From Lumbricus terrestris (lineage: Eukaryota; Annelida; Clitellata; Crassiclitellata; Lumbricidae): a DNA stretch of 64,000 nt. Location: positions 66,136,182 to 66,200,181 of the forward strand of contig OX457038.1 of NCBI GenBank assembly GCA_949752735.1, read 5' to 3'. The translations under genes and the position numbers were made by a program. The notes under the pieces were generated by a model, which ran no database searches, was not told the origin of the DNA, and was given only the letters and a program-made list of their open reading frames with translations. Below are positions 12,043-56,520 of the stretch, piece after piece; within the stretch, counting starts at the first letter, position 1; the number at the start of each line of letters is the position of its first letter.

Positions 12043-12084
<42 letters not shown>
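11979..12084. repeat. (AAC)n then (AAT)n array
   Basis: Two adjacent trinucleotide arrays. The (AAT)n part (12046-12084) directly abuts the RLE-type LINE fragment that follows. Confidence 0.95.
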
Positions 12085-12490
12085 GGAGGAGACCAGACGG
12101 CCTTACCCTGATCCGATGGCGCGTTGGGGATGCCTCATCTGGGATGCAACCGTGATAGACACCCTGGCTGCTTCCTACTTACCAGACACCTCCCAAACTG
12201 CTGGTGCTGCTGCAGAGCGGGCATCGACTCGAAAGATCGACAAATACACTGAGCTGTTGTCCACATACCATTTCACCCCTTTGGCCTTTGAAACCCTGGG
12301 CCCGTTCAACAACGAGGGCCTGACGTTCCTGTCCGACCTGGGTCAAAAGCTCTGCACCGTTACGGGGGACTCACGGGAAACAGCCTTTTTATTCCAACGC
12401 CTCTCGCTTACAATACAACGTTTTAACGCAGTAGCGTTTGGCGTTTGGCGATTGACAGCCTTATTTAAACAGCGTGTATTGATTCCGTAA
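12085..12490 (+). mobile_element. RLE-type LINE fragment (C-terminus)
   Basis: Encodes RRPDGLTLIRW ... LIWDATVID, matching the PD-(X)n-D endonuclease core of the element at 31994-33358, then LFQRLSLTIQRFNAVAFG. One frame slip lies between the PD and D parts. It starts right after an (AAT)n array. Confidence 0.75.
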
Positions 12491-14075
12491 AGGATGGCTT
12501 CTTTGGCTGCAGAATGGTGAGACTTCTTTTCTGCACGTAGACCTATCTATAAGCCTACTACAGATCCAGACTCAACAGCGATCGACAGAAATCCGTCGAT
12601 GGATTGAAGGCTACTGATGGCTTTCTGGTTGAAGGTATCCAACCCACTGAGAGACAATGCAAACAACTGAGTCTGCTTTTGACAACTCGTTCTGCAGTAT
12701 ATGCAAAGTCGAAACGTTTGCGCAGGACAACCATAATAATGGTAAATGTGCGCATAGTTACGCAGGCAATATTATGTAGGTCATACATTAACATGCAAAC
12801 TAGCATGCGCATAAAATACATGAGTACATGCACACATACATTCAACCTACTTATACATATGCGTGCATATATATAGTATACTTACACATAATACATGTAT
12901 GCAATACATATAGAACTATGCATATACATTTATAGCATACATAGACACATGCATGCATGCATGCATGCATGCATACATACATACATAAATGTCATACATG
13001 CATGCATACATACATGTACATACAAGCATGCATCTAATATAGATGCCGACATAATACGATATCACTAATAGATCTACACAAATCATCCGGTGTTCAGCAG
13101 GACTCCATATGATACACTGGTCAAAACGTAATGAACGATTTTACGGACTTCAGACTTGATTGTCCTAAAATCGGCTCAAAAATTTTAATCCATGGCTGAG
13201 TAACAGACAATCGCGAGATATGACTGACAGATTAATCAATAGCGACAACATCTATGTTTGAATGTTCGATTGTTCATGTACATTGTACAAGTAGGTCAAT
13301 GTTACATTTGGCTAAAAAATACCATGGCTTGATTTAAAAATCTTTGCTGACCATGGAAACATTGCAACCATAATATTATACTAAGCACAAGTTATAAGTT
13401 CATGGTTTTGTCGTGTTAGTCATGAACCTATCCAAGATTTCTTATCTCTTTGGAGCTTCAATATCCTTGGCTTAGTTATACTAACAGGAAGCGATATCCA
13501 GTAGGTGAATCAAGACTACTTGACGCCAATGCGTCTGCCAGTGATAGTTATAATGGGCTACTTGTAAAGACGTGGCGTTTAATTTCGCGTTGACCTATGT
13601 TGCGTCTGCATCTATATAGGCCTAACGACTTACGACCGCAATGAAACAATTATACAAACAGTAGGTAAGTAGAATATAAAACAATGCTGAAGTCAACGGA
13701 GAGTCTTAGTCATTCTTGTTTCTTGTTGAACGACTTAAGTCATTCAAATGTCTTAAATTTCCGTTTAGTATCGAAAAGCAGGCGTTGAGACTTCGATGGG
13801 TAAAGCTTCCTAGATGGATGCAGGATCAGCAATTGCTCGAACTCACAATCGCCTGGCTAATGATAATGTGCGCAACCGAATAGGTGACTTTGTCATAATG
13901 GTAAAATTCTAACTCAATTAAAACAATTCCTACTTCTATGTATACCCTACAACATCAATGCAGATATTATGCCTTCAGTATCCCTTGCTATAAATGACTA
14001 ACATCTTAATGTTCACAGAGCGAGCGCCGACATTAATTTTTAGGCGTCTTTTACAGAATTGACGATTCTAATGTC
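12491..14075. other. Intergenic region between genes A and B
   Basis: No supported gene. Contains a (GCAT)n/(ACAT)n array at about 12950-13020. The 3' UTR of gene B must lie at its right end, but no exact AATAAA is visible close to the stop. Confidence 0.5.
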
Positions 14076-37783
<23,708 letters not shown>

Positions 37784-38289
37784 CTGGAAAGAATGGACAT
37801 AAAGCAGATTGTGTTATTAAAGTAATTTGTCAATAAATTTACCAGTAATTATAGACCTAGGCCTACTGGGTTTTTTTTCGGAACGCTACGTAAGGCGGCA
37901 AGGTCGAATTTAAAAACATGAATCATTTTAACTTCTAAGCTCTAACTCGGGACGTAATTGGCAAATGCAAATTCATAGTAGCCTAAACATAGCCTACCTG
38001 TCCATTAGTTCAATCAATTTGGCTCGAATAACTACTGGAAGAAGATTAAAACCAAAGTCGAAGGAACAAAGACAAAAAACTAAACTGAGAATGAAACAAC
38101 TTGAAATGAACTGGGAAGAAAGTCTTGAACGGAGAAAGATTTTGTAGAATATTTAAGTGAGTAGAATTTTCGAACTGCGAGAGATAATAATTTATTATTG
38201 TCACCATTGATTTTGAGATTTTCACTGGGTCAACAACCATCATTCGAATACACACACGACGTGATTGTCGTTCCTTCAGACTTTAAGGT

Positions 38290-39262
38290 CGCTTAGGGGA
38301 GAGTGCTACAAGACGCCCAGGGCGAGTAAGATGCCCACCCCTTTAAAACGTAATCAAAGATACATATCCGTATTTTAGCTGTCACATTGCATGCAGCGAC
38401 ATCTTGTGAACCTTCTATAACAGTAATATTTCAGTATTCGAGATATTGACCCGATAAATCAATTTTCTAGATTTTCACCACTTTTGAGTAAGCACACATT
38501 TACGAATCTGCCTAATTTTCTCTTTAGCCTATGCAGTACAAATTTGCGCACTTTAACGTTTATTTAGGGTTAATTTATAGTTGTTTTTATGCTTTTACCT
38601 AACTAGTAAACATTGACCTCGTTAAATGAAATGGCGTCAGTAGAGATGGACTGCACAATTACAAGAAGCTCATGGGCGTCTTGAATACATGTATAGCCTA
38701 CGTGTAGGTAGCAGAGATTACAAGAAGCCCACGTGCGTCTTGAATGTATAGGAAGCCTAGAGATTACAAGACGCCCATGAGCGTCTTTGATAGGCCTACT
38801 ATGAGCAAATGGCCAAGAATCGATGCCTACCAAGACACCACCTTCTACTCATAAAAATACTGTTCCCATATACAAATTAAATTTTATCAGTGTTTATTGA
38901 ACCTATTTCACCCTTGCCCAAAAATTCAGTGAAATGGAAAGAATGCGGGACGTGTAAAGGTTGATGTCATGCAGAATGCACAGACGAAGAGACATCCAAA
39001 GAATTCGTATGTGACTTTTGTCGCTAGTCTGTGATTAAAGTGATAATGACAATAATGACTTACAACATGAGATTGGGTTTCTGCTTCTCGTGTTTTGAAT
39101 TGCTTTGTGTCTTTAGGATCTTTTAGTTTTCGTTCAATTTGTTTTATCTCATGCAGTTTATTGTTTTAGTCTAAAATGCATGGTTACGATGCCACTTGTT
39201 TTAGTCAATTTCCATTACTTCAAGATGCCCATCCTATGGGCGTCTTGTAGTATAGGGTTCCT
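38290..39262. repeat. Inverted element with ACAAGACGCCCA hairpins
   Basis: CTACAAGACGCCCA near 38307 is matched inverted near 39245. Three further imperfect palindromes of the form ACAAGACGCCCATGAGCGTC lie at about 38657, 38718 and 38762. Otherwise A+T-rich and non-coding. It lies between genes C and B, where gene B's missing first exon might be. Confidence 0.5.
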
Positions 39263-39343
39263 AAGACGCCCAGTTTCGAGGGGTCTACTTTTTAAAATTT
39301 ACATGGAAAAGGTCTAAACTGTGCAAACACTGAATAGCAAAGA

Positions 39344-46463
<7,120 letters not shown>

Positions 46464-47620
46464 CTTCAAGGAATCTTCTACTTGAAACACTGATTTCTTT
46501 TTGAGAAGATTCTACGTTTTCTTCTCGCAGTGTATTGAAGCCGACTTCGATCGATGCTACTAGTTTGGGACCTTCTTAACCACTGTCTCGATTCAGACGT
46601 GCCTCACTTCCAACAGAATTTTAATGAGGAAAGACTACTACAATAGTGGACAAACTACGAGTGAATCTCCAAAGCTATCTGGATCAACGCACATTCTCGA
46701 AAATGCGCCCTTATTGGATAGCAATTCTTCTTATTAGCAGCTGTCCTGACTGGTCAGGGCTGGGCCTGAACGGCATCTGAGTGGGTCTTTATAGGTTAAA
46801 TGTGTAGACACTCCGAACTAGTTAATGATTTTGTCTGAGAATGCAAAAATTAACGATAATTTTTCATGGATATACGCCTGAATATCTGTCTCTGTCTCTC
46901 CGTCTGTACCTGTCAGTTTCATTGGCTGTCTGTGTTTGCAAGTCTTCACCTACATTTGTCTATTCTATTCTATTTGCTTCGCTGGTTCATCAATTCGTCG
47001 CATCCTCGCAGTGCCACAAACCAATGTCGGATGCACCACAAATTTGCTGCATTGTTCCCGTAATGGAAAAACACACTTAACGAAGAACGATTTCGTCGAT
47101 AGCGTTAAGTGCCTGGCATTTATCGTGGCGGCCATCTTCTCCAAACATTACCGACAATCTTGCATTGATTTCGAAGAGAAAGGCTTCTTTGGCTGTGGAA
47201 AAGTGAGACTTCCTTTTCTACGCGTACTACATAAACACTGGAATCGACAACGACCTGTGGAACAATTGAAGAGCAGCACTGATGCCTCACCCATCTGTGA
47301 CCTTAAAAGGAAATTGATCTCCTGCAAGTTTATGTAAATGAACGCTGTTTTCTATAATAAATTTCCAAAGCATTTAATACGAATCGTGGACATCGATATA
47401 TATATATATATAGCAACTGAAAAGTTTTTGCATGCATTATATACAATACCATCTATGGCATAGATACGTAAATATTAATGTTGTAGAATGTAGACGTGCA
47501 TACATGACAGAAGAACCCGACACACAAAAATACACTCATAACGTACATTTGTATGCATACATGTGGTATCACATATGCAATCATGCATGTCATCTATCGA
47601 CGCACAAGTGCAAACATCAT
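46464..47620. other. Region upstream of gene C
   Basis: Counterpart of 10221-11390. It contains the short conserved frame (46975-47335) and a small TA array near 47396. No clear core promoter motif. Confidence 0.3.
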
Positions 47621-47622
47621 GG

Positions 47623-47850
47623 TGGGGCGCAGTGGTGTAGTGGTGGCGTCGTTGCCTTGAAGTCGGAAGGTTCGAGGTTTGAATCCACCTCGAGTCGCCG
47701 CGTAGGGACCTTGGGCAAGTCCTTCACTCGCAATTACTCAGCGCTTCGGCGTGAAACTCCGATGCAGTGTCCGCGCTGTAGTCGGGAGCGCCTCTGAGTA
47801 GCGGTTGAGGGCTGGAAGAGGCGCTATAACAAGTGCGCATAAAACAATTT
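47623..47850 (+). mobile_element. tRNA-derived SINE (copy of 11392)
   Basis: Same family, shared with copy 1. B-box and LINE-like tail intact. Confidence 0.85.
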
Positions 47851-48155
47851 AAAATTTGCAACCTCTATAATGTCTATTGGACCTTAAACCACTGGCAAAA
47901 GAAAGTTAAGTCCTGATCCGGTCAGTGCCTTAAAATATTATTCCATGCAGAGAACCATTCAACCGATGGTGGATGGACAATCTGGAAAGACGCGTCCAAG
48001 TCCTATCTTGAGGGCGAAGTGACCAGCGGCGTAACAATCTAGCCGGGGGCCCGTGGACAATCTAACCCTTGGGACCCTTACTCGCTATCGAGACTAAAGA
48101 GTAGGATTAACAAGATAGCCATTTAAAACTGGGTAAAAAGGAAGAGTGAGATATA

Positions 48156-48500
48156 CACTGTGGCCAGATGAAAAGTAGTGCATAAAACAAAGTGTCATAA
48201 CTCGGTCAAAACTTTTAGGATTTGTCTGAAATTAAACACAACAACAGTGACCATATTTACACGAAATCCTAAAGCCGATTAGAAATATTCTCGAGTTTTT
48301 TTAAAAAAGATATGAGCGTTTGAGATGCAGCACCAAAAATGGAACTTTCCAACATGCAAAAGCTGAAATGAAGTAAAATTCTGCTATATATGGAGTTCAA
48401 AATGTAATTTTTTGTTCACGAACACACGACCGTAGACGTAGTAGTGTGGTTGCTGTCCCGGGAGACACTCGGCTTCATACCCGCAGCTGTGGGTATGAGC
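48156..48500. mobile_element. Partial mariner element
   Basis: Left end CACTGTGGCCAGATGAAAAG preceded by TA, matching the element at 62228. The right inverted end is missing. The corresponding site in copy 1 (about 11938) has no insertion. Confidence 0.75.
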
Positions 48501-48545
48501 TGTATTTGTAAAGCGTCAATTGATTAGAGAGTTCTGGTGCCATAA

Positions 48546-49870
48546 TAATAATTATTATTATTATTACGACAATTTATATGGCGCCTTAACTCGGCCATGC
48601 CGTTACAAGGGTGAATTACAAGGCAGCTGATCCGCTATTGAAGTCCAATTATAGTTCCCAACCGGTGTGTCGTGACACACTACTGTGTCGCGAATAGACC
48701 GTCGGTGTGTCGCTGGTGTGTCGCCGTGACGAGTAGGCTATAATAAATTATATCGTAAACGTAATCGTAAACTCGAAATTTCTAAAGCGCCACTCGAAAG
48801 CAAATCGCGGGGCACCAGCTTATTCACGAGCGCTGCGTTGAGTTACAGCACTAGGCAAGGCGTTAGAAAAAATGGGAAGGAGAGGGAAAACGTACAAGAG
48901 ATCGCTCTGGATTCTTATAATTTATTATACAGTGTACAGTCTACACTGTACAGTCTACAGTCTGTTCGAATATCCCCCAGATGTCAAGATTCAAAGTCAT
49001 CACCAGGAGAGAAAATAATGTGTTTCAGAATTCCCTATTCCACTATGGCGCCCCTAGCGAACTCAGGCTTTATTATGCAAATGTCAACCGTACGTGACTT
49101 GTAGAAACATCAGACCGCGTATTTTAATAGGAAAGACTCGCCATTGCTACGAGGCTAAGAAACTATAAATAGCTGACACTTCCCATTATATAGGCTGACA
49201 CGACTGTCGCTCTGACTTACCTCAAAAGATGGCCTTCTATGAGTTCCAAACTTTATAACTATAGCAATAGGAATAAGATTTGGTAAGACGATATCTAGCC
49301 TGCTTTGTTTTACAGTTGTTCAATACCTTTTCTTCTTCCGTGGCTGAGCCGGGAGCGCTTCTGAGTATACTTTCAAAGGAGTCGCTACACATATTTTAAG
49401 GATGAATGAGTGATATTAGGAATCAACGAGTAGAATGGGTTGGACTTAATTACTTAATCTAAAGTAATTTTTTTTTATGTTATCAGACAGGCAAGAAAAT
49501 TTAAATCCAGATGGCGCATCTGCAAACACAATAATGATGATGATGATGCTACCGCCGATGAAAATGATGATGATGCTGCTGCTGATGCTGGTGATGGCGA
49601 TAAATATAATAATTACTGTCATTATAATAACAGACTGCAGATGATGACAACAAGAACTGTCCATCTATCTGCCTGCCTGACTCTCTGGACTTGACCCGCT
49701 GCCTACCGATTTTGTTTTGATTGAGCGCCTGTGAATAAGCTGGTTCCCGCGACTTGGCTTTTGTGGGCGCTGTAGAAGTCCCGAGATTACGATTACGATT
49801 ACGATTACGAAGAACAATAGTGCAATAATAATTGTAGTAGCCATTGCAATTATAATGATTATTTAAACAT
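48546..49870. other. Mixed repeat fragments, no gene
   Basis: Contains a hAT-like scrap (AGTTCCCAACCGGTGTGTCG, 48655), a minus-strand (TTACGA)n retroposon end (48735-48838), an L2-like LINE tail (49330-49420) and another (TTACGA)n retroposon end (49715-49810). No supported coding sequence. Confidence 0.5.
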
Positions 49871-49903
49871 TGTTATAATGAATTGTTGCTGTTTATTGTT
49901 GTC

Positions 49904-49905
49904 GC

Positions 49906-49982
<77 letters not shown>

Positions 49983-50018
49983 CCATCACCATCACCATCA
50001 CCATCAACATCGTCATCG

Positions 50019-50050
<32 letters not shown>

Positions 50051-50175
50051 ATCATCATCGTCGTCGTCGTCGTCGTCGTCGTCATCGTCATCGTCATCGT
50101 CATCGTTGTCGTCATCTTCATCGTCATCATCATTGTCATCGTCATCATCGTCGTCGTCGTCATCATCATCACTAT
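49904..50175. repeat. (ATC)n/(GTC)n array
   Basis: About 270 bp of CAT and CGT trinucleotides. Frames on both strands are artefacts. Confidence 0.95.
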
Positions 50176-50424
50176 CACGTTCATTAACAGCTTGTAAACT
50201 ACGTCTCTCTCTCGAACGTAAGCTGACATCTGGTCGTCGTGCGAGTTAGCACATACTTCAGGGAAGTGTCATAACGAATTATACTGTTCCGAACACTCAA
50301 CGAGGACATTGCCCTCAGTGTCTCTACGACCGTGTAGTCTTCGAACACTAGCAGTGCAACCTAGATGTATGCCTGGAGTTGACAGAGTCTTATTTGTAAG
50401 TGGGAACGATGCTTCCTAAAACAT

Positions 50425-50500
50425 GGGATCCGGAACATTTATATAGCGCCTCTTGATAGCCTACTCAGAGACGCTCCCAATTCCACCCCAGCTAAAAAAA
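50425..50500 (-). mobile_element. L2-like LINE 3' tail scrap
   Basis: Reverse of the GGGAGCGTCTCTGAGTAG ... GGCGCTATATAAA tail. No coding part. Confidence 0.5.
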
Positions 50501-50996
50501 AACAGCATTAGGTGAGAACTAGGCCGGATTTTATGTTCTTTTATAAGAATAGAAAACGATTCGATTGGACGCAATTGGATTTCACTTGACCGGATTTTAG
50601 TATAGTGCAAAACAGATTGTTACTACATTCTGCCCTGAATAGGTCTACGCTGTTGTCTTGTTTTCCAACGGATTTTACAGAGTTCTATAATTATTTCTGA
50701 AACGAAACATTCTGGCATTAGCATAGGCGACGTGAGAGAAGACATGACTAATTAGCTTACAACGTCTGTTGTTATGCACCTTCAGCATGAAAACGAATTA
50801 ATTATCTAAGGAAGCAAGTTGTGGACAGCTTATTGACTTTCAGTATAGGCCTACATTTTGTGTATACACATGTACGTAGGCCTATATTTACATGCACGTT
50901 TATTGCGATCCTTTTCAGAGACCTGTAAGGGACTTTAGAAGCACTCAAAGACTTAGATTCTGGAGTGGACTGAAGATATTTTTATTACCAAGTATC

Positions 50997-52450
50997 CATG
51001 GGCGTCCGCAGAAATTTTTTTAGGGGGGCGCAAACTTTTAAATGGTTGACTCAAGGACTAAACAATGTGTCAAATAGCTCACAGTCAACATGGAGTTAAA
51101 CAGGCAGCCTATTTCAGTGTAGGTATAGGCCTATAACATATTGAGCTTCTACGTGTATCTTCTTTTATTATTATTGCATCAGAATCATTCAAGTGACAAC
51201 TGACAAACCGCAAGCAGTGAAAAGATACAGGGGCCTAATATTTTATTTTTCTAAGATAAAAGAAGCTTAGGCCCTATGTTATTATATATTTTAAAATATT
51301 GCATGGGCCTACTATATATATAAAACGCGCTTCCAGCTTGAATAAAGGGTTGCGCAAAGATTCCCTTCCTCTACGTCCCTCCCTCAAAGCAGGCCTAATA
51401 CGAGTTGGCCTAAGCCTACCTTCCCAGTCGAATGCGGAATCGGTTTCGTTCGTGGACAGTAAAAGACACAAGTTAAACGGCTATAGGCCTATAGACTTCC
51501 TTCAGCACTCAGTTTCAACAGAGCATACGCATCATACCACGAAAGAAAGTAGGTTTGAATGCAACAGAAACGTTCGTCCCTTTTCGTCCAGAACGCCTGT
51601 CCGAGCGAAAAACAAACGACTGTCTGTTCCGTTCATAGGGCTATCAAGTTTCTTCTACCCTCGATGCGAATTTTCCTATATTTCGTCTCCTCCGTCCCTG
51701 TGATATATTGCCCGAGTGACTCACAACGTACGTGTAGTACATGGGGTTACAGTTTAACGAACCTTGTGACAACTCAGATAAATTATGAATTAGCATTCTT
51801 CTTTCATCTAGCGGGGTATGTTTAGAAGGTGTGACAGAACATGTGCCAGCTGGCATCTAAAGGAAGAGCTGATTATTTGGAGACTATCGCTCGAATCAAC
51901 TTCAGCCAGTGTCAAATATGCTTTGTATATTTAGCAAATGCATATATACATGTACAAATAATTATATATATAATTATATACGTATATATAATCCTCACTA
52001 TATAGTATAGGCGGTTCTTCAGCGGATCTGTTATCTATAGCATTGATCGGCTAAAATGGTATATGATGCCAATTACTTCGCTATTAGCGGACACGAGTGA
52101 ATTAATTTCCCATATCGGGGTAGACAGTATGAATTTCTGTATTAGGCTACAAAGAGAGAACTCTATATGCTGAATTTTCACCAATGGCACCTACCCAAAG
52201 CAGCCTAGTCTAACTTGCGGAGCGTATCGTATTTGTACGATCAGTAGCCTACACTATAGTTAATCTTACGCTTCCTATGTTAATTTTAAATAGCTACCTA
52301 GAGAATGTAGACAAATGTTTTCCGATAATCACGAAGGGAAACGTGTTGTAATAATCATAATAATCAAATAATCGACATTCCTCTGCAAATACGCGCAGAA
52401 TCCAGAGGGGCGCACATGCGCCCCCTTGCGCCCCCCTCCGGACGCCCATG
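50997..52450. mobile_element. Non-autonomous hAT element, 1,454 bp
   Basis: Ends CATGGGCGTCCG and CGGACGCCCATG with exact 8-bp duplications CAAGTATC (50989, 52451). Subterminal GGGGGGCGCAA is also inverted. No transposase frame recognised inside. Same family as 37130-37428. Confidence 0.9.
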
Positions 52451-55089
52451 CAAGTATCTTTGCCAGCGTCGTCAGCTTCTATACGCAGTCTTGGATACGC
52501 ATTTATTTACTGAAAAAGTCAAAATTTGCTATGATAAATCCTTTCCCCTTAAATCACAGAAGATTTCTAAGAAAAATTCATTTATTCAACCATGGATGAC
52601 TCGAGGACTGCTAAATTCTACAAAAAAGAAAGAAAAACTTTATATTAACTACATAAAAAATCCCACGATCGAAAACAAAAATATCTTTACGAAATATCGT
52701 AACCGCTATAAATTAATACGCACCAAAATTGAGCAAACTTACTATACTAATGAATTTATTAAATATAGCGGGGATATTAAAAAGACCTGGCAGATAATCA
52801 AAACTATTATCAAAGCTGATAACCAAGACACTTCCATTTTAGAAATCAAGGTAAATGACGCCACGATTTATGATTCCACTTTGATGGCGGAACACTTTAA
52901 CTCTTATTTTACTGGAATAGCAAAATCTCTGTCCTCTGACTTACCCCCTTGTAAGAAGAACTTTAAAGACTATCTGTCTCCACGTTCGATAAATTCTTTT
53001 GCTCTCTTACCCACCTTTCCGCAAGAGCTAATGTCGATCAATAAAACTCTCAAATCAACTCATAGTTCAGGAATGGATGATTTATTCCCTCACCTCATAT
53101 CTCCTATTATGGAATTTCAATTTTTAGTTTCACCGTTATCCGATATAATTAATTGCTCACTTACAAATGGGCTTGTCCCCACTGAAATCAAAATTTCAAA
53201 AGTCGTCCCAATTCATAAACAAGGTTCTAAAAATGATATAGCTAACTACAGACCTATTTCGGTGTTACCATTTTTTTCTAAATTTTATGAACGAGTTATG
53301 TATGATCGCCTTTTTTCCTACATTAATCATAAAACTATCCTATACCCTTCGCAGCATGGTTTCCAATCTGGACACTCAACTTCAATGTCCCTATTAGATA
53401 TCCAAGACAGGATAGCCGCTGCGATGGACAAAAATGAATATTCTATTGGAATTTTCCTTGATCTCGCCAAGGCCTTTGACTCTGTTGACCATAATATCCT
53501 CCTAACTAAACTTGAACACTATGGCATTAGAGGTACTTCATTGGATTGGTTTACTAGTTATCTTACGAATCGCTACCAACGAGTTATATGTAATGGTTTC
53601 CTTTCAAACCCTTTACCCATTCTATTTGGTGTACCACAAGGATCAATTCTTGGCCCACTCTTATTTTTAATATTCATTAACGATCTGCCAAATTCGTCAA
53701 CTGTGCTACATTTCATTATGTTTGCAGACGATTCTAATGTCTTTTTTTCCCATACCTCATATGACCACTTAATACAATTGGTAAATAGCGAACTTATGTC
53801 TGCAAGTGAATGGTTTATAAGCAATAAATTAACACTTAACGCAAAAAAATCAAATTGCATCGTCTTTCGTTCCATAGGAAAATCCATCCCCTATGACAAT
53901 AGTCAAATTGTCTTAAACAATATTGTTATTCCTCAAGTATCCTCAACAAAATTTTTAGGTGTCTACATTGACCAACACCTGAAGTGGAAAACTCACATTT
54001 TTGAAATTAGCAATAAAATTAAGAAGAACCTAGGCATTATAAAACGAGTGTCTTATCTTCTTCCACTTCGTATCTTACGGGATCTCTATTATACCCTCAT
54101 ATACCCATATCTTACTTACTGCAATATGATCTGGACTTCCACATACGACTCTCATCTTAACGATATAAGGATCCTTCAAAAAAAGGCCATAAGAGTGATA
54201 ACTAAATCTCCACTAAATTCACACACCAGTCCGTTATTCTTCGAACACAAACTCCTAAACATAACCCAAATTAAATTTCTACAAACTTGCATTTTCATGT
54301 ACAAATATATTAATAACCTCCTTCCACCATCATTCTTTTCCTATTTTGATCCTGCACCGCACCTGATATGCACTAGAAGCAGTAATGATTTCAGACCTGT
54401 GTTTGCTAGGACTAATGTCCGTAAGTTTTCGCTTGGAGTCCAGGGCCCTATAAATTGGAACAGTTTACCCAAAGAAATCCGCTTGGTTACATCCCTCAGC
54501 CACTTTAAAACCCTTGCACGTGCACACACATTAATTTACATCTCCTAATCTCAGTTTTGTTGTTTATTAGTTAAGCTTTAGTTAAGCTTTGGTTAAGACA
54601 TGCTTTCATATATTATTCATACTGTATCATAATTATTATGTACTAGATGTGTAACCCGGCGTTGCCCGGGAAATTTAGGGTTTTAAACACCACTCCCTTA
54701 TGGTACCCAACGTTGACCGCTAAATTTCGAGTTTTTGCCAACCCTCTACCCCACCCCGCTTCCCCAAAAAGCCAAACGTAACACGCCCCGCTAGGGAAAT
54801 TATTACTGGGCTTGTATGACGTCATTCGGGCTGTAGACTCTTTTACTGAAGCTCGATACTGTTTACCAACGCGTGAGCGATGAAATCTGTTTTAAAACGC
54901 TTCTGTCTTAAAACGCTAATAACTCGAGTTCTAACGTGAAATTTCGGGTTTTAAACACTTCCCCACTCTGGTACCCATCGTTGACTGCTAAATTTCGGGT
55001 TTTCGCCAACCCTCCACCCCACATCGCTTCTCCAAAAAGCCAAACGTAACCCGTCCCTGCGGGGCGCTACGGATATTATTACTGGGCGG

Positions 55090-55994
55090 TAGGGCTGCCA
55101 ACCGTCCCGGATTCGCCGGGACAGTCCCGGAATCGACCCTGTGCGTCCCGTGTCCCGGATTGATCTCAAATTGTCCCGGAATTTGGTCTAGAGATCCACT
55201 TAGCACAATTGCTGTTCCTGTTATTTTGCTTACAAAGCTCAATAATTTGTACGATGATTTTTGCGTGCTGAGTGCTCCCTATCAGACCTATACATTACGT
55301 TGTTGGCTGAACATCGCGTGTTGAAGCCGGAAGGTTCGAGGTTCGAATCCACCTCAAGTCGCCGCGTAGGGACCTTGGGCAAGTCCTTCACTCACAATTG
55401 CTCAGCGCTTCGGCGTGAAACTCCGATGCAGTGTCCGCTCTGCAGTCGGGAGCGCCTCTGAGGAGAGAGATTGAAGGGGCGCTATAACAAGTGCACATAC
55501 AAACACCGAGAGTTCACCGACCTTATTAAAGCAGAACTGATGGTGCTTAATATAAATATTAGCATATATGCTGATTTCTACGACGTCGACGTCACGTCGT
55601 GCCCAGTGTTCTGGAACTGCTTAAAGCACAGACGTAGACTAAGCTCATAAATTGAAGATAATTATTCTGCTCTTCGGTCGCAGGCCTATTTGCATACGAT
55701 TCCTACGGACTTCCTCAATTTGGACCCATAATTTAGTCTTACTCTGATAGGCCTAGCTGACTGGAGTTTGAAATGGTGTCTTCTTGAAGTTGATTCTTGT
55801 CTATTTTGGCTATTCGTCTTTTGATGATTTATCTGAAATTATTAAGCACTTTTTTTTAGTGGATTGCGGATCCTTTATTGGGTTGACAAAACATTTGTTA
55901 CATTATGCGCTTCTATGGATTGTATAAATTGGTAATGTCACATCGAGTGGCCGAAGGCGTCCCGGAATGGCAAAATCAAAAGTTGGCAGCCCTA
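55090..55994. mobile_element. hAT element nested inside the unclassified repeat
   Basis: Ends TAGGGCTGCCAAC and GTTGGCAGCCCTA with exact 8-bp duplications CTGGGCGG (55082, 55995). It contains the SINE at 55318. Confidence 0.9.
55318..55505 (+). mobile_element. 5'-truncated tRNA-SINE nested in the hAT element
   Basis: Starts at GTTGAAGCCGGAAGGTTCG; retains the B-box and LINE-like tail but has lost the A-box. Confidence 0.8.
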
Positions 55995-56520
55995 CTGGGC
56001 GGGTATGACGTCATGCGGTGTAGACTCTTGAGTTACGCGCTTGTGTGATCAATTACTGATGAAATCTGTCTTAAAACGCTAATAATTTTTGTTTTGAACT
56101 GAATTAAAACCTGAAAATAGTCAATCTGACCTTATAATTTGGGTAAGAATCGATTTCAAAGTTTTTTTTAAACCGACGCTGTTTCATTTCCGAGCCTATT
56201 CTGCAGGGGAGAGTCAATTCTGTCAAAAGCGTACAAATAAACAAACATATGGAATTTCTGCCTTATAATATAGATTATACTATAGCGCCTGTTCTTTTCC
56301 CATCTAATCATACCCCACCATCTTGTTTAAATTAATCATGGTATATAGGCTCCCTACTAAGCGGGACTTGTCCCTTCTGGAGGGCCTATTGCTCCCTTCT
56401 CTATCTAATAAAGTTCTGTATTGAATACATTACAATGTTAAATATAAATTGTCTTGCATTATTTTCTGTTTGTTATTGTGGGATCAATAAATGATTTTGA
56501 TTTGATTTGATTTGATTTGA

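Larger units (their letters stand above)
54645..56277. mobile_element. Unclassified repeat inserted in the LINE 3' UTR
   Basis: Starts TAGATGTGTAACCCGGCGTTGCCCGGG-like and ends TTATAATATAGATTAT. Two diverged internal units (from 54680 and 54935) share GGTACCCAACGTTGAC/CATCGTTGAC and CCAAAAAGCCAAACGTAAC. The class is not clear to me. Confidence 0.5.
52495..56520 (+). mobile_element. CR1/jockey-type LINE with long intact ORF, interrupted 3' UTR
   Basis: The frame from about 52495 to 54548 carries the endonuclease-RT linker and a full reverse transcriptase: NYRPISVLPFFSKFYERVMY, FLDLAKAFDSVDH, VPQGSILGPLLFLIFINDLP, FADDSNVFF, then the C-terminus (WNSLPKEIR). No frameshift or stop interrupts it. 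The apurinic endonuclease domain is missing (5' truncation near the hAT element). The 3' UTR resumes at 56278 with GCTCCCTACTAAGCGGGAC and ends in (GATTT)n at 56489-56520. The same UTR hairpin occurs in the 3588 element. Confidence 0.9.
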
